A DNA stretch of 5,576 nucleotides from Lentisphaeria bacterium (GCA_900768515.1 CAAGDG010000178.1:1-5576); one strand, 5' to 3'; shown: positions 1-5,576, numbered from the stretch's first letter. Notes: generated by a model not told the origin, from the letters alone. Numbers and translations are program-made.

Positions 1-47
1 CTACTAAGTTCTCAGCTTTTCTTTGCTTACTTTCTTTTCACTGGGAA
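1..47. repeat. 47-base direct repeat, copy 1
   Basis: These 47 bases are identical to 75-121, giving a period of 74 bases with a 27-base GC-rich spacer (48-74). The copy begins at the window edge and may extend further left. Read on the minus strand it contains a purine-rich stretch (39-16) with mirror-symmetric arms GAAAAGAAA and AAAGAAAAG. This copy lies downstream of the ybeY stop codon and lacks the complementary arm, so unlike copy 2 it does not form the long hairpin. Whether the repeat is dispersed elsewhere in the genome cannot be seen here. Confidence 0.9.
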
Positions 48-74
48 CCGACGGCAGAAACGGCGCTGCCCCCC

Positions 75-121
75 CTACTAAGTTCTCAGCTTTTCTTTGC
101 TTACTTTCTTTTCACTGGGAA
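75..121. repeat. 47-base direct repeat, copy 2, inside the ybeY 3' end
   Basis: This is an exact copy of 1-47. The ybeY stop codon (80-78, TAG on the minus strand) and the last 14 or so ybeY codons lie inside it, so the repeat supplies the Lys-rich C-terminus ending KKVSKEKLRT. At its right end it joins the sequence that completes a perfect hairpin (100-132). The identity of the two copies suggests recent duplication or an assembly effect at a repeat. Confidence 0.9.
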
Positions 122-593
122 AAGAAAGTAAGAAGTTGAAGGAGGAGGCAAGGGAAGAGAGGAGTTCGGCTTCGCGGCGACGCATTCGGCGGCGGGGACC
201 GGGGGAGAGGTCATCCTCGCCGGCGGCATGGAGCAACCCATGGACAAGGTAGAGCACCATTTCCCGCGCATAACAGGAATCAGGACGGGCGGCGCCTTCG
301 CGGAGGGCGGCGTCGATGCAGATGATCAGTTCGACTGCGGGTTCGCCGGGGAAAAGGGAACCGGGATCGTCGAAATAACTGAAAGTGATGACATCGGTAG
401 TGCCGAGGTGTCCGACGAACTCCTTATTGGCGTGGGCCATGGTACGGTCGCCGACGAAGCGGATATTGAGTTCCCAATCAAAATCCATCGGGAGTCCGGC
501 CAATTCCGCGGCGCGGACGGCGAGCGGAACCAGTTCACTTTTCGGCGGACGTGGAAGCCGTCTGGTTTCCCATCTGTAATTCACGCTGACCAT
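78..593 (-). CDS. ybeY: YbeY endoribonuclease / rRNA maturation factor
   Basis: The product is a 171-residue YbeY-family (UPF0054) metalloprotein. Family members take part in 16S rRNA 3'-end maturation and ribosome quality control in the cytoplasm. The family core is visible: strand LNIRFVGDRTM (42-52), the GTTDVITF segment (64-71), and the metal motif HGLLHAAGEDD (118-128) followed by the Met/Glu helix near 137-143. His118 and His122 are present, but the usual third ligand His at 128 is Asp. The ATG at 593 is chosen because it directly precedes the first predicted strand (VSVNYRW) and has AGGAG 10 bases upstream. An in-frame start at 629 would add 12 residues unlike the family. The gene starts inside the end of pgpH. 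Residues from about 145 onward exceed the family core, and the last 14 or so come from the 47-base repeat, so the native C-terminus appears to have been replaced or extended. Confidence 0.88.
   Translation of the reverse strand: MVSVNYRWETRRLPRPPKSELVPLAVRAAELAGLPMDFDWELNIRFVGDRTMAHANKEFVGHLGTTDVITFSYFDDPGSLFPGEPAVELIICIDAALREGAARPDSCYAREMVLYLVHGLLHAAGEDDLSPGPRRRMRRREAELLSSLASSFNFLLSFPSEKKVSKEKLRT
100..132. repeat. Perfect 14-bp stem-loop at the end of ybeY
   Basis: The arm CTTACTTTCTTTTC (100-113) is exactly complementary to GAAAAGAAAGTAAG (119-132), with a five-base loop ACTGG. The stem is A/T-rich and sits inside the final codons of ybeY. It has no following T-run on either strand (the minus strand continues GCAAAGAAAAG), so it is not a canonical intrinsic terminator. 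It could act as a 3'-end RNA stability structure, a weak terminator, or the end of a small palindromic repeat element. The structure is directly visible; the role is not. Confidence 0.75.
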
Positions 594-2931
594 TGGCAGG
601 GGACTCCTTCTGATATGCGATCCGACCATGTTTCATGCTGATGAGGGTGTTGACAAAACTCTGGCGAACCTTGTCAAGATCCGCGAGGGTGATGTTGGCT
701 TCGTTAAGCTGACCATCCCGATATCGCTGCCGGAAGATGTCGCTGACGAGCGCTTCAATTTTAGCGGCGCTGGGTTTATCGAGGGAGCGGCTGGCGGCTT
801 CGCAGGCGTCGGCGAGGCTGATGATGGCCATCTCCTTGTCCTGCGGGGGCTTTCCGGTATATCGGAACTGGGATTCGAGGACAGGGGCGCCGTTTTTCCG
901 ACTCTCCTCGAGGGCCTTGTTATAGAAGAACTGGACCAGTCCGTCTCCATGGTGCTGATCGATCGCGTCGCGGATGGTTCGGCAGAGGCGGTATTTGCGT
1001 GCGAGAGCCAGTCCCTCTTTAACATGGTCGCGGATGATCAGGCTGCTCATCTGAGGATTGAGATCGATATGCTGGTTTGCAGTATCGATGTTATTTTCGG
1101 TAAAATACTGAGGCATTGACAACTTGCCGATATCATGGAAGAGGGCGCCGGCCTTTGCTTTCAGGGGATTGGCGCCGATCGCCCGTGCGGCATCCTCGAC
1201 CAGGGTGGCGACCATCAGACTGTGGAAGAAAGTGCCGGGGGCTTCACGTTTCATCCGTTCGAGCAGAGGGTGGTTGTAGTCGCAAAGGACCATCAGCGCC
1301 ATATTGGTGCTGATATTGAAGACAATTTCAAAGAGGAAGATGAGCACCAGCGAAAGAATGGCGGTGGCAAAAGCGTTGGCCAGCGCGAGGGATGCCGACT
1401 GCGCCAGCTGAGAGAGAAACTCGGGAGAAGAGGGATCGAGCAGATTGGCGTTCAGCACCCAGACGAGGGGGAACACGGTTCCGATGACGCGGATGAAATA
1501 GCTGCGGTAGTTGGTTGCGGAACGGACTGCCAGGGCGGAAAGCGAACAGATCATCATTCCCTTGATCGCCAGATCGAAAGCCCGTTCCGGCACCACCATC
1601 ATGGCAGCCACCGACGAGACGAAGAAACCGGCGCAGAGAGCGACCCTGAAACCGAAAATCACCGCCAGAATCACGGAAGTCAGGGCGATCGGGAGAGCGT
1701 TGAGCACCATCTCCTGGGAGAGATTGGTACTTTCGCTGAGGATGAAACCGAAGAAACGCATTCCGCCGTAGTTGGCCAGGAGTCCGATGATGACCACCAG
1801 CGCGACCAGGGTGATGCGCTTGTTGGCATTGACCACTTCCGGATGCAGATGGTAGAGGTAAAAACCGGCGAACATAACAAACAACATGCTCCAAATCATG
1901 TTGCCGAAGAAACTTTTCCACTCGCGGTCGACCCGGGAGTTTTCCCGTTCCGCCTGCATGTAGGCGAGCAACATATCCCGGACCTCCGCCGTGACCGTCT
2001 GATCGCGCTGAACCAGAAGGTCGCCTTTGGTCTTCACCACCTTGACCGGATCGACATCGGCGGCAGCGGCCTCCTGCCGTTTGCCGGTCTCCTGCTGATC
2101 GAATCGGATATTCCCCTCCTCGCCGACCAGGGGGACCACCCACTTGGCGAGCATGTCACGCAGCCCCTGCACTCCGCCGCCGGGAGAGTAGTGCTGCCGG
2201 ATGATTTGCGCCAGCAGGACCGCGACCCGCTGGGCATCGGCCTGCTCCGTGATGGACCGGACGCTTCCGACCCGTCCCTCGGCATCGATCACCCTGAGTG
2301 TCTGGCCGACCTTCTGGGCCTCCTTTTCAGAACGTCCGATAATGCCGTGATCGATCATCACGTTCAGTTCGCGCATGAACTGTCCGAAGGCGACATCAGT
2401 GTGATAAAAGGAGCCGAGCATCACCAGCTCCTCCGGAGGGAGTTCCGCCACCAGACGATCCGGGAGGGAATTGGGGGCCGGCTGGAACTTCCGTTTTTCC
2501 GCCTCATCCTTGATTCGTCGGTCGACAGCCTCGAAAAACAGGGTGAAATTACTGCGGATCTGGGGCGCCCGTTCGGAATCCACCCGGTAGATCGAAGGTT
2601 GAGCGTTCCGGGTCTCCTGTCGAAGCTGTTCAGTCCGGGCGGCATCGTCGTAACTGAAGTCGAAATTGGCGACGATGGTCCTCGGGACCTGCTGCCCGAC
2701 GACCAGACGCCACGCCTGGTTGAACTGCTGCTGAGAGGCCAGCGTCAGCAGCACCGTAGCCACCGACCAGACCATCACCAGAGAGAAAATGCCGGGAGCC
2801 GGCGAACGGTCCAGAAGCGCCCCGACCTCCAGCCAGTCGATCCACGGACGACGCGGGCTGACCAATCCCTTGCGCCGAAGCCGGCGACGCGAAAGCAGCC
2901 GCATCAGAAGCGCGCGAAAAGAACCGATCAT
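535..2931 (-). CDS. pgpH: 7TM-HD family phosphohydrolase (PgpH-like c-di-AMP phosphodiesterase)
   Basis: This 798-residue inner-membrane protein has the full 7TMR-HDED / 7TM / HD architecture. A hydrophobic segment near 48-66 is followed by a large extracytoplasmic domain (about 70-335). A cluster of about seven membrane segments lies between about 340 and 540 (near 341-362, 372-397, 409-427, 430-447, 455-470, 478-498 and 515-540). The cytoplasmic HD domain follows, with a complete apparent metal-ligand set: His570, His599-Asp600 (in FHDIGKL), His636, His660, His661 and Asp708. In Listeria, PgpH of this architecture hydrolyses cyclic di-AMP; that substrate is inferred here. The ATG at 2931 has a strong GGAGG-type site just upstream and overlaps the phoH stop as ATGA. 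The frame is open upstream to 3030, but that extension overlaps phoH coding sequence and looks unlike the family. The conserved end is HGRIAYQ (768-774); the remaining 24-residue tail looks unconserved and mostly overlaps ybeY. Confidence 0.92.
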   Translation of the reverse strand: MIGSFRALLMRLLSRRRLRRKGLVSPRRPWIDWLEVGALLDRSPAPGIFSLVMVWSVATVLLTLASQQQFNQAWRLVVGQQVPRTIVANFDFSYDDAARTEQLRQETRNAQPSIYRVDSERAPQIRSNFTLFFEAVDRRIKDEAEKRKFQPAPNSLPDRLVAELPPEELVMLGSFYHTDVAFGQFMRELNVMIDHGIIGRSEKEAQKVGQTLRVIDAEGRVGSVRSITEQADAQRVAVLLAQIIRQHYSPGGGVQGLRDMLAKWVVPLVGEEGNIRFDQQETGKRQEAAAADVDPVKVVKTKGDLLVQRDQTVTAEVRDMLLAYMQAERENSRVDREWKSFFGNMIWSMLFVMFAGFYLYHLHPEVVNANKRITLVALVVIIGLLANYGGMRFFGFILSESTNLSQEMVLNALPIALTSVILAVIFGFRVALCAGFFVSSVAAMMVVPERAFDLAIKGMMICSLSALAVRSATNYRSYFIRVIGTVFPLVWVLNANLLDPSSPEFLSQLAQSASLALANAFATAILSLVLIFLFEIVFNISTNMALMVLCDYNHPLLERMKREAPGTFFHSLMVATLVEDAARAIGANPLKAKAGALFHDIGKLSMPQYFTENNIDTANQHIDLNPQMSSLIIRDHVKEGLALARKYRLCRTIRDAIDQHHGDGLVQFFYNKALEESRKNGAPVLESQFRYTGKPPQDKEMAIISLADACEAASRSLDKPSAAKIEALVSDIFRQRYRDGQLNEANITLADLDKVRQSFVNTLISMKHGRIAYQKESPANGQRELQMGNQTASTSAEK
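604..608 (-). promoter_or_regulatory. ybeY ribosome binding site within pgpH
   Basis: AGGAG on the minus strand lies 10 bases before the ATG at 593 and inside the pgpH reading frame. The spacing is slightly long. It favours the 593 start over the in-frame upstream start at 629 and implies that pgpH translation runs through the ybeY initiation region. Confidence 0.5.
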
Positions 2932-3908
2932 GCGGACCTCCCTCCTCCCGCCTCCGGCTTCTGCCGATAAGCGAGGATAATCTTTTCCAGCAACGCATGG
3001 CGAACCACGTCGGAAGTGTCGAAGAAACAAAACCCGATCTCCGGAATTTCCCGCAACGTTTCGATCGCATGCAGCAGCCCGGAACGTTCCCGCCCGGTCA
3101 GATCGGATTGCGACGGATCACCGGTGATCACGCATTTCGACTGAAACCCCATCCGGGTCAGAAACATCAGCATCTGATCGACGGTGGTGTTCTGCGCCTC
3201 GTCCAGAATAATGAAAGCGTTGTTCAGCGTCCGACCGCGCATGAAAGCCAGCGGAGCGACCTCGATCATATTGCGACCGATCAGATCGGCGACCTCGTCC
3301 GCGCCGAGCATGTCGTAGAGCGCATCGTAGAGCGGCCGCAAATAGGGCATGATCTTCTCTTCCAGACTTCCAGGCAGATAGCCGAGGTTTTCTCCGGATT
3401 CCCGGGCGGGACGGGTCAGAATGATCCGGGTGACATTTCCCTTCAGGAACTCGGAGACCGCCATCGCCATCGCCAGATAGGTCTTGCCGGTGCCGGCCGG
3501 ACCAATGCCGAACACCACGTCGCATTCGCGCATGGCGCGCACGTACTCCAGCTGGCGGCGGGAGCGGGGGAGAACTTCGCGTTTCTTCGGACTGACTGCG
3601 ATTTTCTCGGCGAGCAGCAGTTTGAGGTCCAGCTCCCGCCGTTCGCGGAAACTGCGGCAGAGAAATTCGAAATCCCGGACATCCAGCTCCCGCTTCCGGA
3701 TCAGACAGAAACGGGAAAGCTCTTCCAGAAACGCCGTCGTCCGCTCCACCGCCTCCGGCTCCCCGGAAATTTCAACCCAGTTCTCGCGCGAAACCAACCG
3801 GACCTGGAACGTCCGTTCCAACATCCGCAATCTTTTCACCTCGTCCCCGGCGCAGACCATTCGCATGGTCAGTCCGTTGGAAAAATAAAATTTACTCTCC
3901 ACTTCCAC
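2928..3908 (-). CDS. phoH: PhoH-like ATPase (PhoH/PhoL/YbeZ family)
   Basis: The product is a 326-residue cytoplasmic P-loop NTPase, of typical length for the family. PhoH-type proteins are linked to RNA metabolism and in many bacteria are encoded next to ybeY; the exact reaction of this one is not shown by sequence. An N-terminal alpha/beta region (about 5-70) precedes the ATPase domain. Visible motifs are Walker A GPAGTGKT (136-143), the family block RPARESGENLGYLPG (166-180) followed by YLRPLYDAL, Walker B FIILDEAQN (232-240), and a TGDPSQSDL sensor-type motif (262-270). The start is GTG at 3908, immediately after an in-frame TGA, with GGGG six bases upstream; a second GTG two codons in is nearly as plausible. 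The stop TGA at 2930-2928 overlaps the pgpH ATG. No convincing sigma-70 promoter lies directly upstream, so it may be transcribed from the lipoprotein promoter or from an unrecognised one in the spacer. Confidence 0.94.
   Translation of the reverse strand: MEVESKFYFSNGLTMRMVCAGDEVKRLRMLERTFQVRLVSRENWVEISGEPEAVERTTAFLEELSRFCLIRKRELDVRDFEFLCRSFRERRELDLKLLLAEKIAVSPKKREVLPRSRRQLEYVRAMRECDVVFGIGPAGTGKTYLAMAMAVSEFLKGNVTRIILTRPARESGENLGYLPGSLEEKIMPYLRPLYDALYDMLGADEVADLIGRNMIEVAPLAFMRGRTLNNAFIILDEAQNTTVDQMLMFLTRMGFQSKCVITGDPSQSDLTGRERSGLLHAIETLREIPEIGFCFFDTSDVVRHALLEKIILAYRQKPEAGGGRSA
2936..2949 (-). promoter_or_regulatory. pgpH ribosome binding site inside the phoH 3' end
   Basis: The minus strand reads GGGAGGAGGGAGGT and ends four bases before the ATG at 2931. 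It contains two overlapping Shine-Dalgarno-like cores. These bases also encode the Gly/Arg-rich C-terminus of PhoH (GGGRSA). The site settles the pgpH start and, with the ATGA overlap, points to translational coupling. Confidence 0.7.
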
Positions 3909-4253
3909 TCACATCCCCTTCGGCGAACGGCAAACCCGGCTTCCGCAAAAAACGCTTCCCTTTTCGCGCCCACCCACTTTCTGTGACGACTCTCTGCGCC
4001 GGGCCGGGCGGTCGGGGCAGCTCCATTCCCGCCGCCCGTACCGACAGCGTCCTCCCGGCTCTCCTCGGCAGAAAGCACAAGGCCGCCCCCATGTCATGCG
4101 GCAACCCGATCAAAATGAAAACAGGGCGACACCGGGATCGCTCTCCCGCGCCGCCCCGCGCCTCACGCCATCGGCGGCGAAGGCCAAACGCCTGATTCCA
4201 GAGGAACCATTCCGGACCGGCAGTGCGTTCCCGCCGGCCCCGTGGCAATTCCA
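3909..4253. other. 345-base spacer between the lipoprotein gene and phoH
   Basis: I see no gene I can support here. A 120-codon minus-strand frame (4254-3892) starts in a TAATG overlap with the lipoprotein stop and ends 17 bases inside phoH. Its product is very rich in Arg, Gly and Pro, has no recognisable motif and no clear ribosome site, and looks like stop-poor GC-rich spacer. There is no intrinsic terminator after the lipoprotein gene: only a weak five-base CCGGC/GCCGG stem without a T-run just after the stop. I found no TTGnnn-17-TAnnnT promoter toward phoH. The spacer could be a leader or a processed operon spacer. Confidence 0.4.
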
Positions 4254-4856
4254 TTACATCTGCGGGATCACCAGCTTCACACCGAGCTGAAGCCGATTCG
4301 GATTTTTGATCACATCGGTGTTCGCACGGTAAATCAAATCGTATTTGCTCGCATCCTTGTAAAATTTCCGGGCGATTCCGCCAAGGGTGTCTCCGGGCTT
4401 TACCACATAATAGACGGTTTTATCCTCCGAGGTTACCGGTTCCGCAGCCGGTTCCTGCTCGGGCTGCCCGGTCGTGACGGCTGTCTCGGCGGCCGGTTCC
4501 GCGGCCGGTTCCGCGGCGAGGTCCTCGCCGGCCGGCGGCGGTTCGGCGACGGCGCCCGCAGCCGGAACCGGCGTCTCGCTGACAAGCTCCTCTCCGGCGG
4601 AAAGGTCCTCTTCTCCTGCGGCGGGACCGGGGACGACGACGGCGGACTCCTCCTGCTCGATCAACTGCTCGGAGACATTGTTCCGCACACCGGTCGGGGG
4701 GGTGCGCGGCGGCTGGAAACCGGGATAGCTCTGACGGACATAACTGATCCACTCCTCCTCCTGCACCCCGACCTGACTCTGGGTCAGTTCAGGCCGGCAG
4801 CCGGCTGCCGCCAACAACAACGCAAGTCCGCTCAGACCACAAGCCAACGCTCTCAT
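4254..4856 (-). CDS. LysM-domain lipoprotein
   Basis: The product is a 200-residue predicted lipoprotein. A signal peptide (MRALACGLSGLALLLAAAGC) ends in a lipobox-type AAGC, so Cys20 would be acylated. Arg at the next position does not resemble the Asp inner-membrane retention signal, which suggests outer-membrane anchoring. Residues 21-145 form a low-complexity spacer, rich in Pro, Ala and Glu after about residue 65, with AAEP-type repeats at 114-123 and 135-140. A single C-terminal LysM (about 149-198) carries YYVVKPGDTLGGIARKFY and ends LGVKLVIPQM; LysM modules bind peptidoglycan or related glycans. No catalytic domain is present, so it is likely a cell-wall-binding or tethering protein. 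The ATG at 4856 has GGAGG seven bases upstream. A predicted promoter lies at 4968-4940. The specific role is unknown. Confidence 0.88.
   Translation of the reverse strand: MRALACGLSGLALLLAAAGCRPELTQSQVGVQEEEWISYVRQSYPGFQPPRTPPTGVRNNVSEQLIEQEESAVVVPGPAAGEEDLSAGEELVSETPVPAAGAVAEPPPAGEDLAAEPAAEPAAETAVTTGQPEQEPAAEPVTSEDKTVYYVVKPGDTLGGIARKFYKDASKYDLIYRANTDVIKNPNRLQLGVKLVIPQM
4489..4512. repeat. Two tandem 12-base repeats in the lipoprotein linker
   Basis: GCGGCCGGTTCC occurs twice in direct succession (4489-4500, 4501-4512), with a one-mismatch relative GCAGCCGGTTCC at 4444-4455. The repeats encode the Ala/Glu/Pro linker of the LysM lipoprotein. Because 12 bases keep the frame, copy-number change would alter linker length without breaking the gene. 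Confidence 0.8.
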
Positions 4857-4939
4857 TTCCAGCCCTCCACAAACCTAAAAATTCGCTGAATCTCCGACGG
4901 GGGTGTTCCGAAACCGCCGCACTCGTCATTCCTTGCCAC

Positions 4940-4968
4940 AATATACCCCGTAAAGTCATGAAAAACAA
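4940..4968 (-). promoter_or_regulatory. Predicted sigma-70-type promoter for the lipoprotein gene
   Basis: On the minus strand TTGTTT (4968-4963) and TATATT (4945-4940) are separated by exactly 17 bases. The -10 matches the consensus at five of six positions and the -35 at three. The predicted start is near 4933, giving a leader of about 77 bases to the ATG at 4856. It lies in the AT-rich part of the divergent intergenic region. Confidence 0.5.
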
Positions 4969-4981
4969 ACTGGAAACGGCA

Positions 4982-5005
4982 TTTTTTCAGCGTGATGTGA
5001 AAAAA
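4982..5005. promoter_or_regulatory. A/T-tract inverted repeat in the divergent intergenic region
   Basis: TTTTTTCA (4982-4989) and TGAAAAAA (4998-5005) are exact inverted arms around the eight-base loop GCGTGATG, and the A-run continues to 5008. It lies between the two predicted divergent promoters. It could be a DNA-bending tract or a regulator site; no known operator is recognised. Confidence 0.3.
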
Positions 5006-5081
5006 AAATGAGAAACGGTTCCTTTCAAAGGCGCCGGTTCCGTCCGCGCTCATTAATCCGGGAAAAAAATGACTTTCACGC

Positions 5082-5110
5082 TTGCGGCGACGAAACCAAC
5101 CGGATATATT
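5082..5110 (+). promoter_or_regulatory. Predicted sigma-70-type promoter for the glycosidase gene
   Basis: TTGCGG (5082-5087) and TATATT (5105-5110) are separated by 17 bases. The predicted start is near 5117, about 42 bases before the ATG at 5159. A perfect palindrome AATCGATT (5112-5119) overlaps the predicted start site and could be an operator. Confidence 0.5.
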
Positions 5111-5158
5111 AAATCGATTCTTCAACATCAACCCTGACTCGATGAAGGATTTTCATTC

Positions 5159-5576
5159 ATGTTGAACACCGATCGAAAACTGCACTATCCCGGCATGGAG
5201 CCCGACGACAAGGTCCGCCGCTACGTTCCTCCCCGCCGGATCGTCCGCGCAATCGCCGCCGAAAACAGCGGGGTGCTGCTCAAACTGCAGCTGCAGAGTT
5301 TCTGCCATTTCAATCCGGATCCCTGCATTCTCGCACCCGGCGGCGAAGTGATCCTCGACTTCGGAATCGAACTCCACGGCCAGCTGGCGCTGACCTTCGG
5401 CGATCTCCACCAGCAGCGGCTTCCGCTCAAAGTGACCTTCGGCGAATCGGTTTCGGAAACGCTCGGCACGCCGACCCGGGACCATGCTGTCCATCAGTTC
5501 ACTCTGGAGCCGCCCAACCTCGGGCAGTTCTTTCTCGGCAACACCGCATTGCGGTTCGTGCGGCTGGAACTCGCCC
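5159..5576 (+). CDS. Alpha-L-rhamnosidase-like glycoside hydrolase, N-terminal part (truncated by window)
   Basis: The frame is open from ATG 5159 to the window end, giving 139 complete codons. AGGA (5146-5149) lies nine bases before the start. No signal peptide is visible (MLNTDRKLHYPGMEPDDKV), so the protein appears cytoplasmic unless the start is elsewhere. The segment GGEVILDFGIELHGQLALTF (61-80), the FGES motif (94-97) and then RDHAVHQFTL with GNTALRFVRLEL near the end resemble the beta-sandwich region that precedes the (alpha/alpha)6 catalytic barrel in GH78-type alpha-L-rhamnosidases and relatives. Enzymes of that type remove terminal rhamnose or similar sugars from plant or microbial glycans. 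The catalytic barrel is outside the window, so neither activity nor exact family can be confirmed. The gene is transcribed away from the lipoprotein and phoH genes and is probably a separate, sugar-related unit. Confidence 0.72.
   Translation, partial: MLNTDRKLHYPGMEPDDKVRRYVPPRRIVRAIAAENSGVLLKLQLQSFCHFNPDPCILAPGGEVILDFGIELHGQLALTFGDLHQQRLPLKVTFGESVSETLGTPTRDHAVHQFTLEPPNLGQFFLGNTALRFVRLELA

Noticed and set aside
1..121. The repeat pair as a CRISPR array
   Set aside because: Only two repeats and one 27-base GC-rich spacer are visible, the second repeat is translated as the end of ybeY, and no cas gene is present. The repeat is also at the long end of the usual CRISPR range.
100..132. The hairpin as an intrinsic terminator of the phoH-pgpH-ybeY unit
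   Set aside because: The stem is A/T-rich, lies before the ybeY stop codon and is not followed by a T-run on either strand.
594..629. An upstream ybeY start adding 12 residues
   Set aside because: The extension MVGSHIRRSPLP does not resemble YbeY N-termini, lengthens the pgpH overlap to 95 bases, and bypasses the AGGAG site before 593.
1135..2970. A 611-codon open frame on the plus strand, antisense to pgpH
   Set aside because: The minus-strand frame encodes a complete 7TM-HD protein with all motifs. The antisense product is His/Asp/Gly-rich with no recognisable domain, as expected from the shadow of a GC-rich gene with few TTA, CTA and TCA codons.
3909..4253. A structured RNA such as SRP RNA or RNase P RNA in the spacer
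   Set aside because: Neither strand shows the conserved cores I would expect, and only weak short stems are visible.
4242..4889. A 215-codon plus-strand frame over the lipoprotein gene
   Set aside because: The minus strand encodes a clear lipoprotein signal and LysM domain; the plus-strand frame is its shadow.
4853..5131. A 92-codon minus-strand frame ending in an ATGA overlap with the lipoprotein start
   Set aside because: It begins with TTG, lacks a good ribosome site, runs through AT-rich promoter-like sequence and A/T tracts, and starts upstream of the predicted lipoprotein promoter. Its product has no recognisable motif.

Overview
The window looks like a piece of a GC-rich Gram-negative chromosome. 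Four genes lie on the minus strand and one gene truncated by the window edge lies on the plus strand. An outer-membrane-type lipoprotein argues for a Gram-negative envelope. A sugar-hydrolase-type gene beside a phoH / 7TM-HD / ybeY cluster fits the PVC superphylum, perhaps a Victivallis-like Lentisphaerota. That placement is an inference from content and base composition, not a demonstrated match.

Right to left along the minus strand, a LysM lipoprotein (4856-4254) is followed by a 345-base spacer and then a tight cluster: phoH (3908-2928), a PgpH-type 7TM-HD phosphohydrolase (2931-535) and ybeY (593-78). phoH and pgpH share an ATGA stop/start, and pgpH and ybeY overlap by 59 bases, so translation of the three is probably coupled. 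This is a recurrent bacterial gene set that joins an RNA-associated PhoH ATPase, a membrane-bound cyclic-di-AMP phosphodiesterase and the YbeY endoribonuclease/rRNA maturation factor.

At the left edge ybeY runs into a repeat. A 47-base sequence occurs twice with a 74-base period (1-47 and 75-121). The second copy, with adjoining sequence, forms a perfect 14-bp hairpin and supplies the last codons of ybeY. This ybeY also has Asp where the third zinc-binding His is normally found.

At the right, 302 bases separate the lipoprotein gene from a divergent plus-strand gene (5159 to the window end). The visible part of that gene resembles the N-terminal beta-sandwich region of alpha-L-rhamnosidase-type glycoside hydrolases. 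The divergent region carries one sigma-70-like promoter in each direction (TTGnnn, 17 bases, TATATT), an A/T-tract inverted repeat between them and a palindrome at the predicted plus-strand start site.

No tRNA, rRNA, transposase or convincing CRISPR array is visible, and I do not see a clearly new system. The most unusual items are the repeat-derived YbeY tail with its hairpin, and the altered YbeY metal site.
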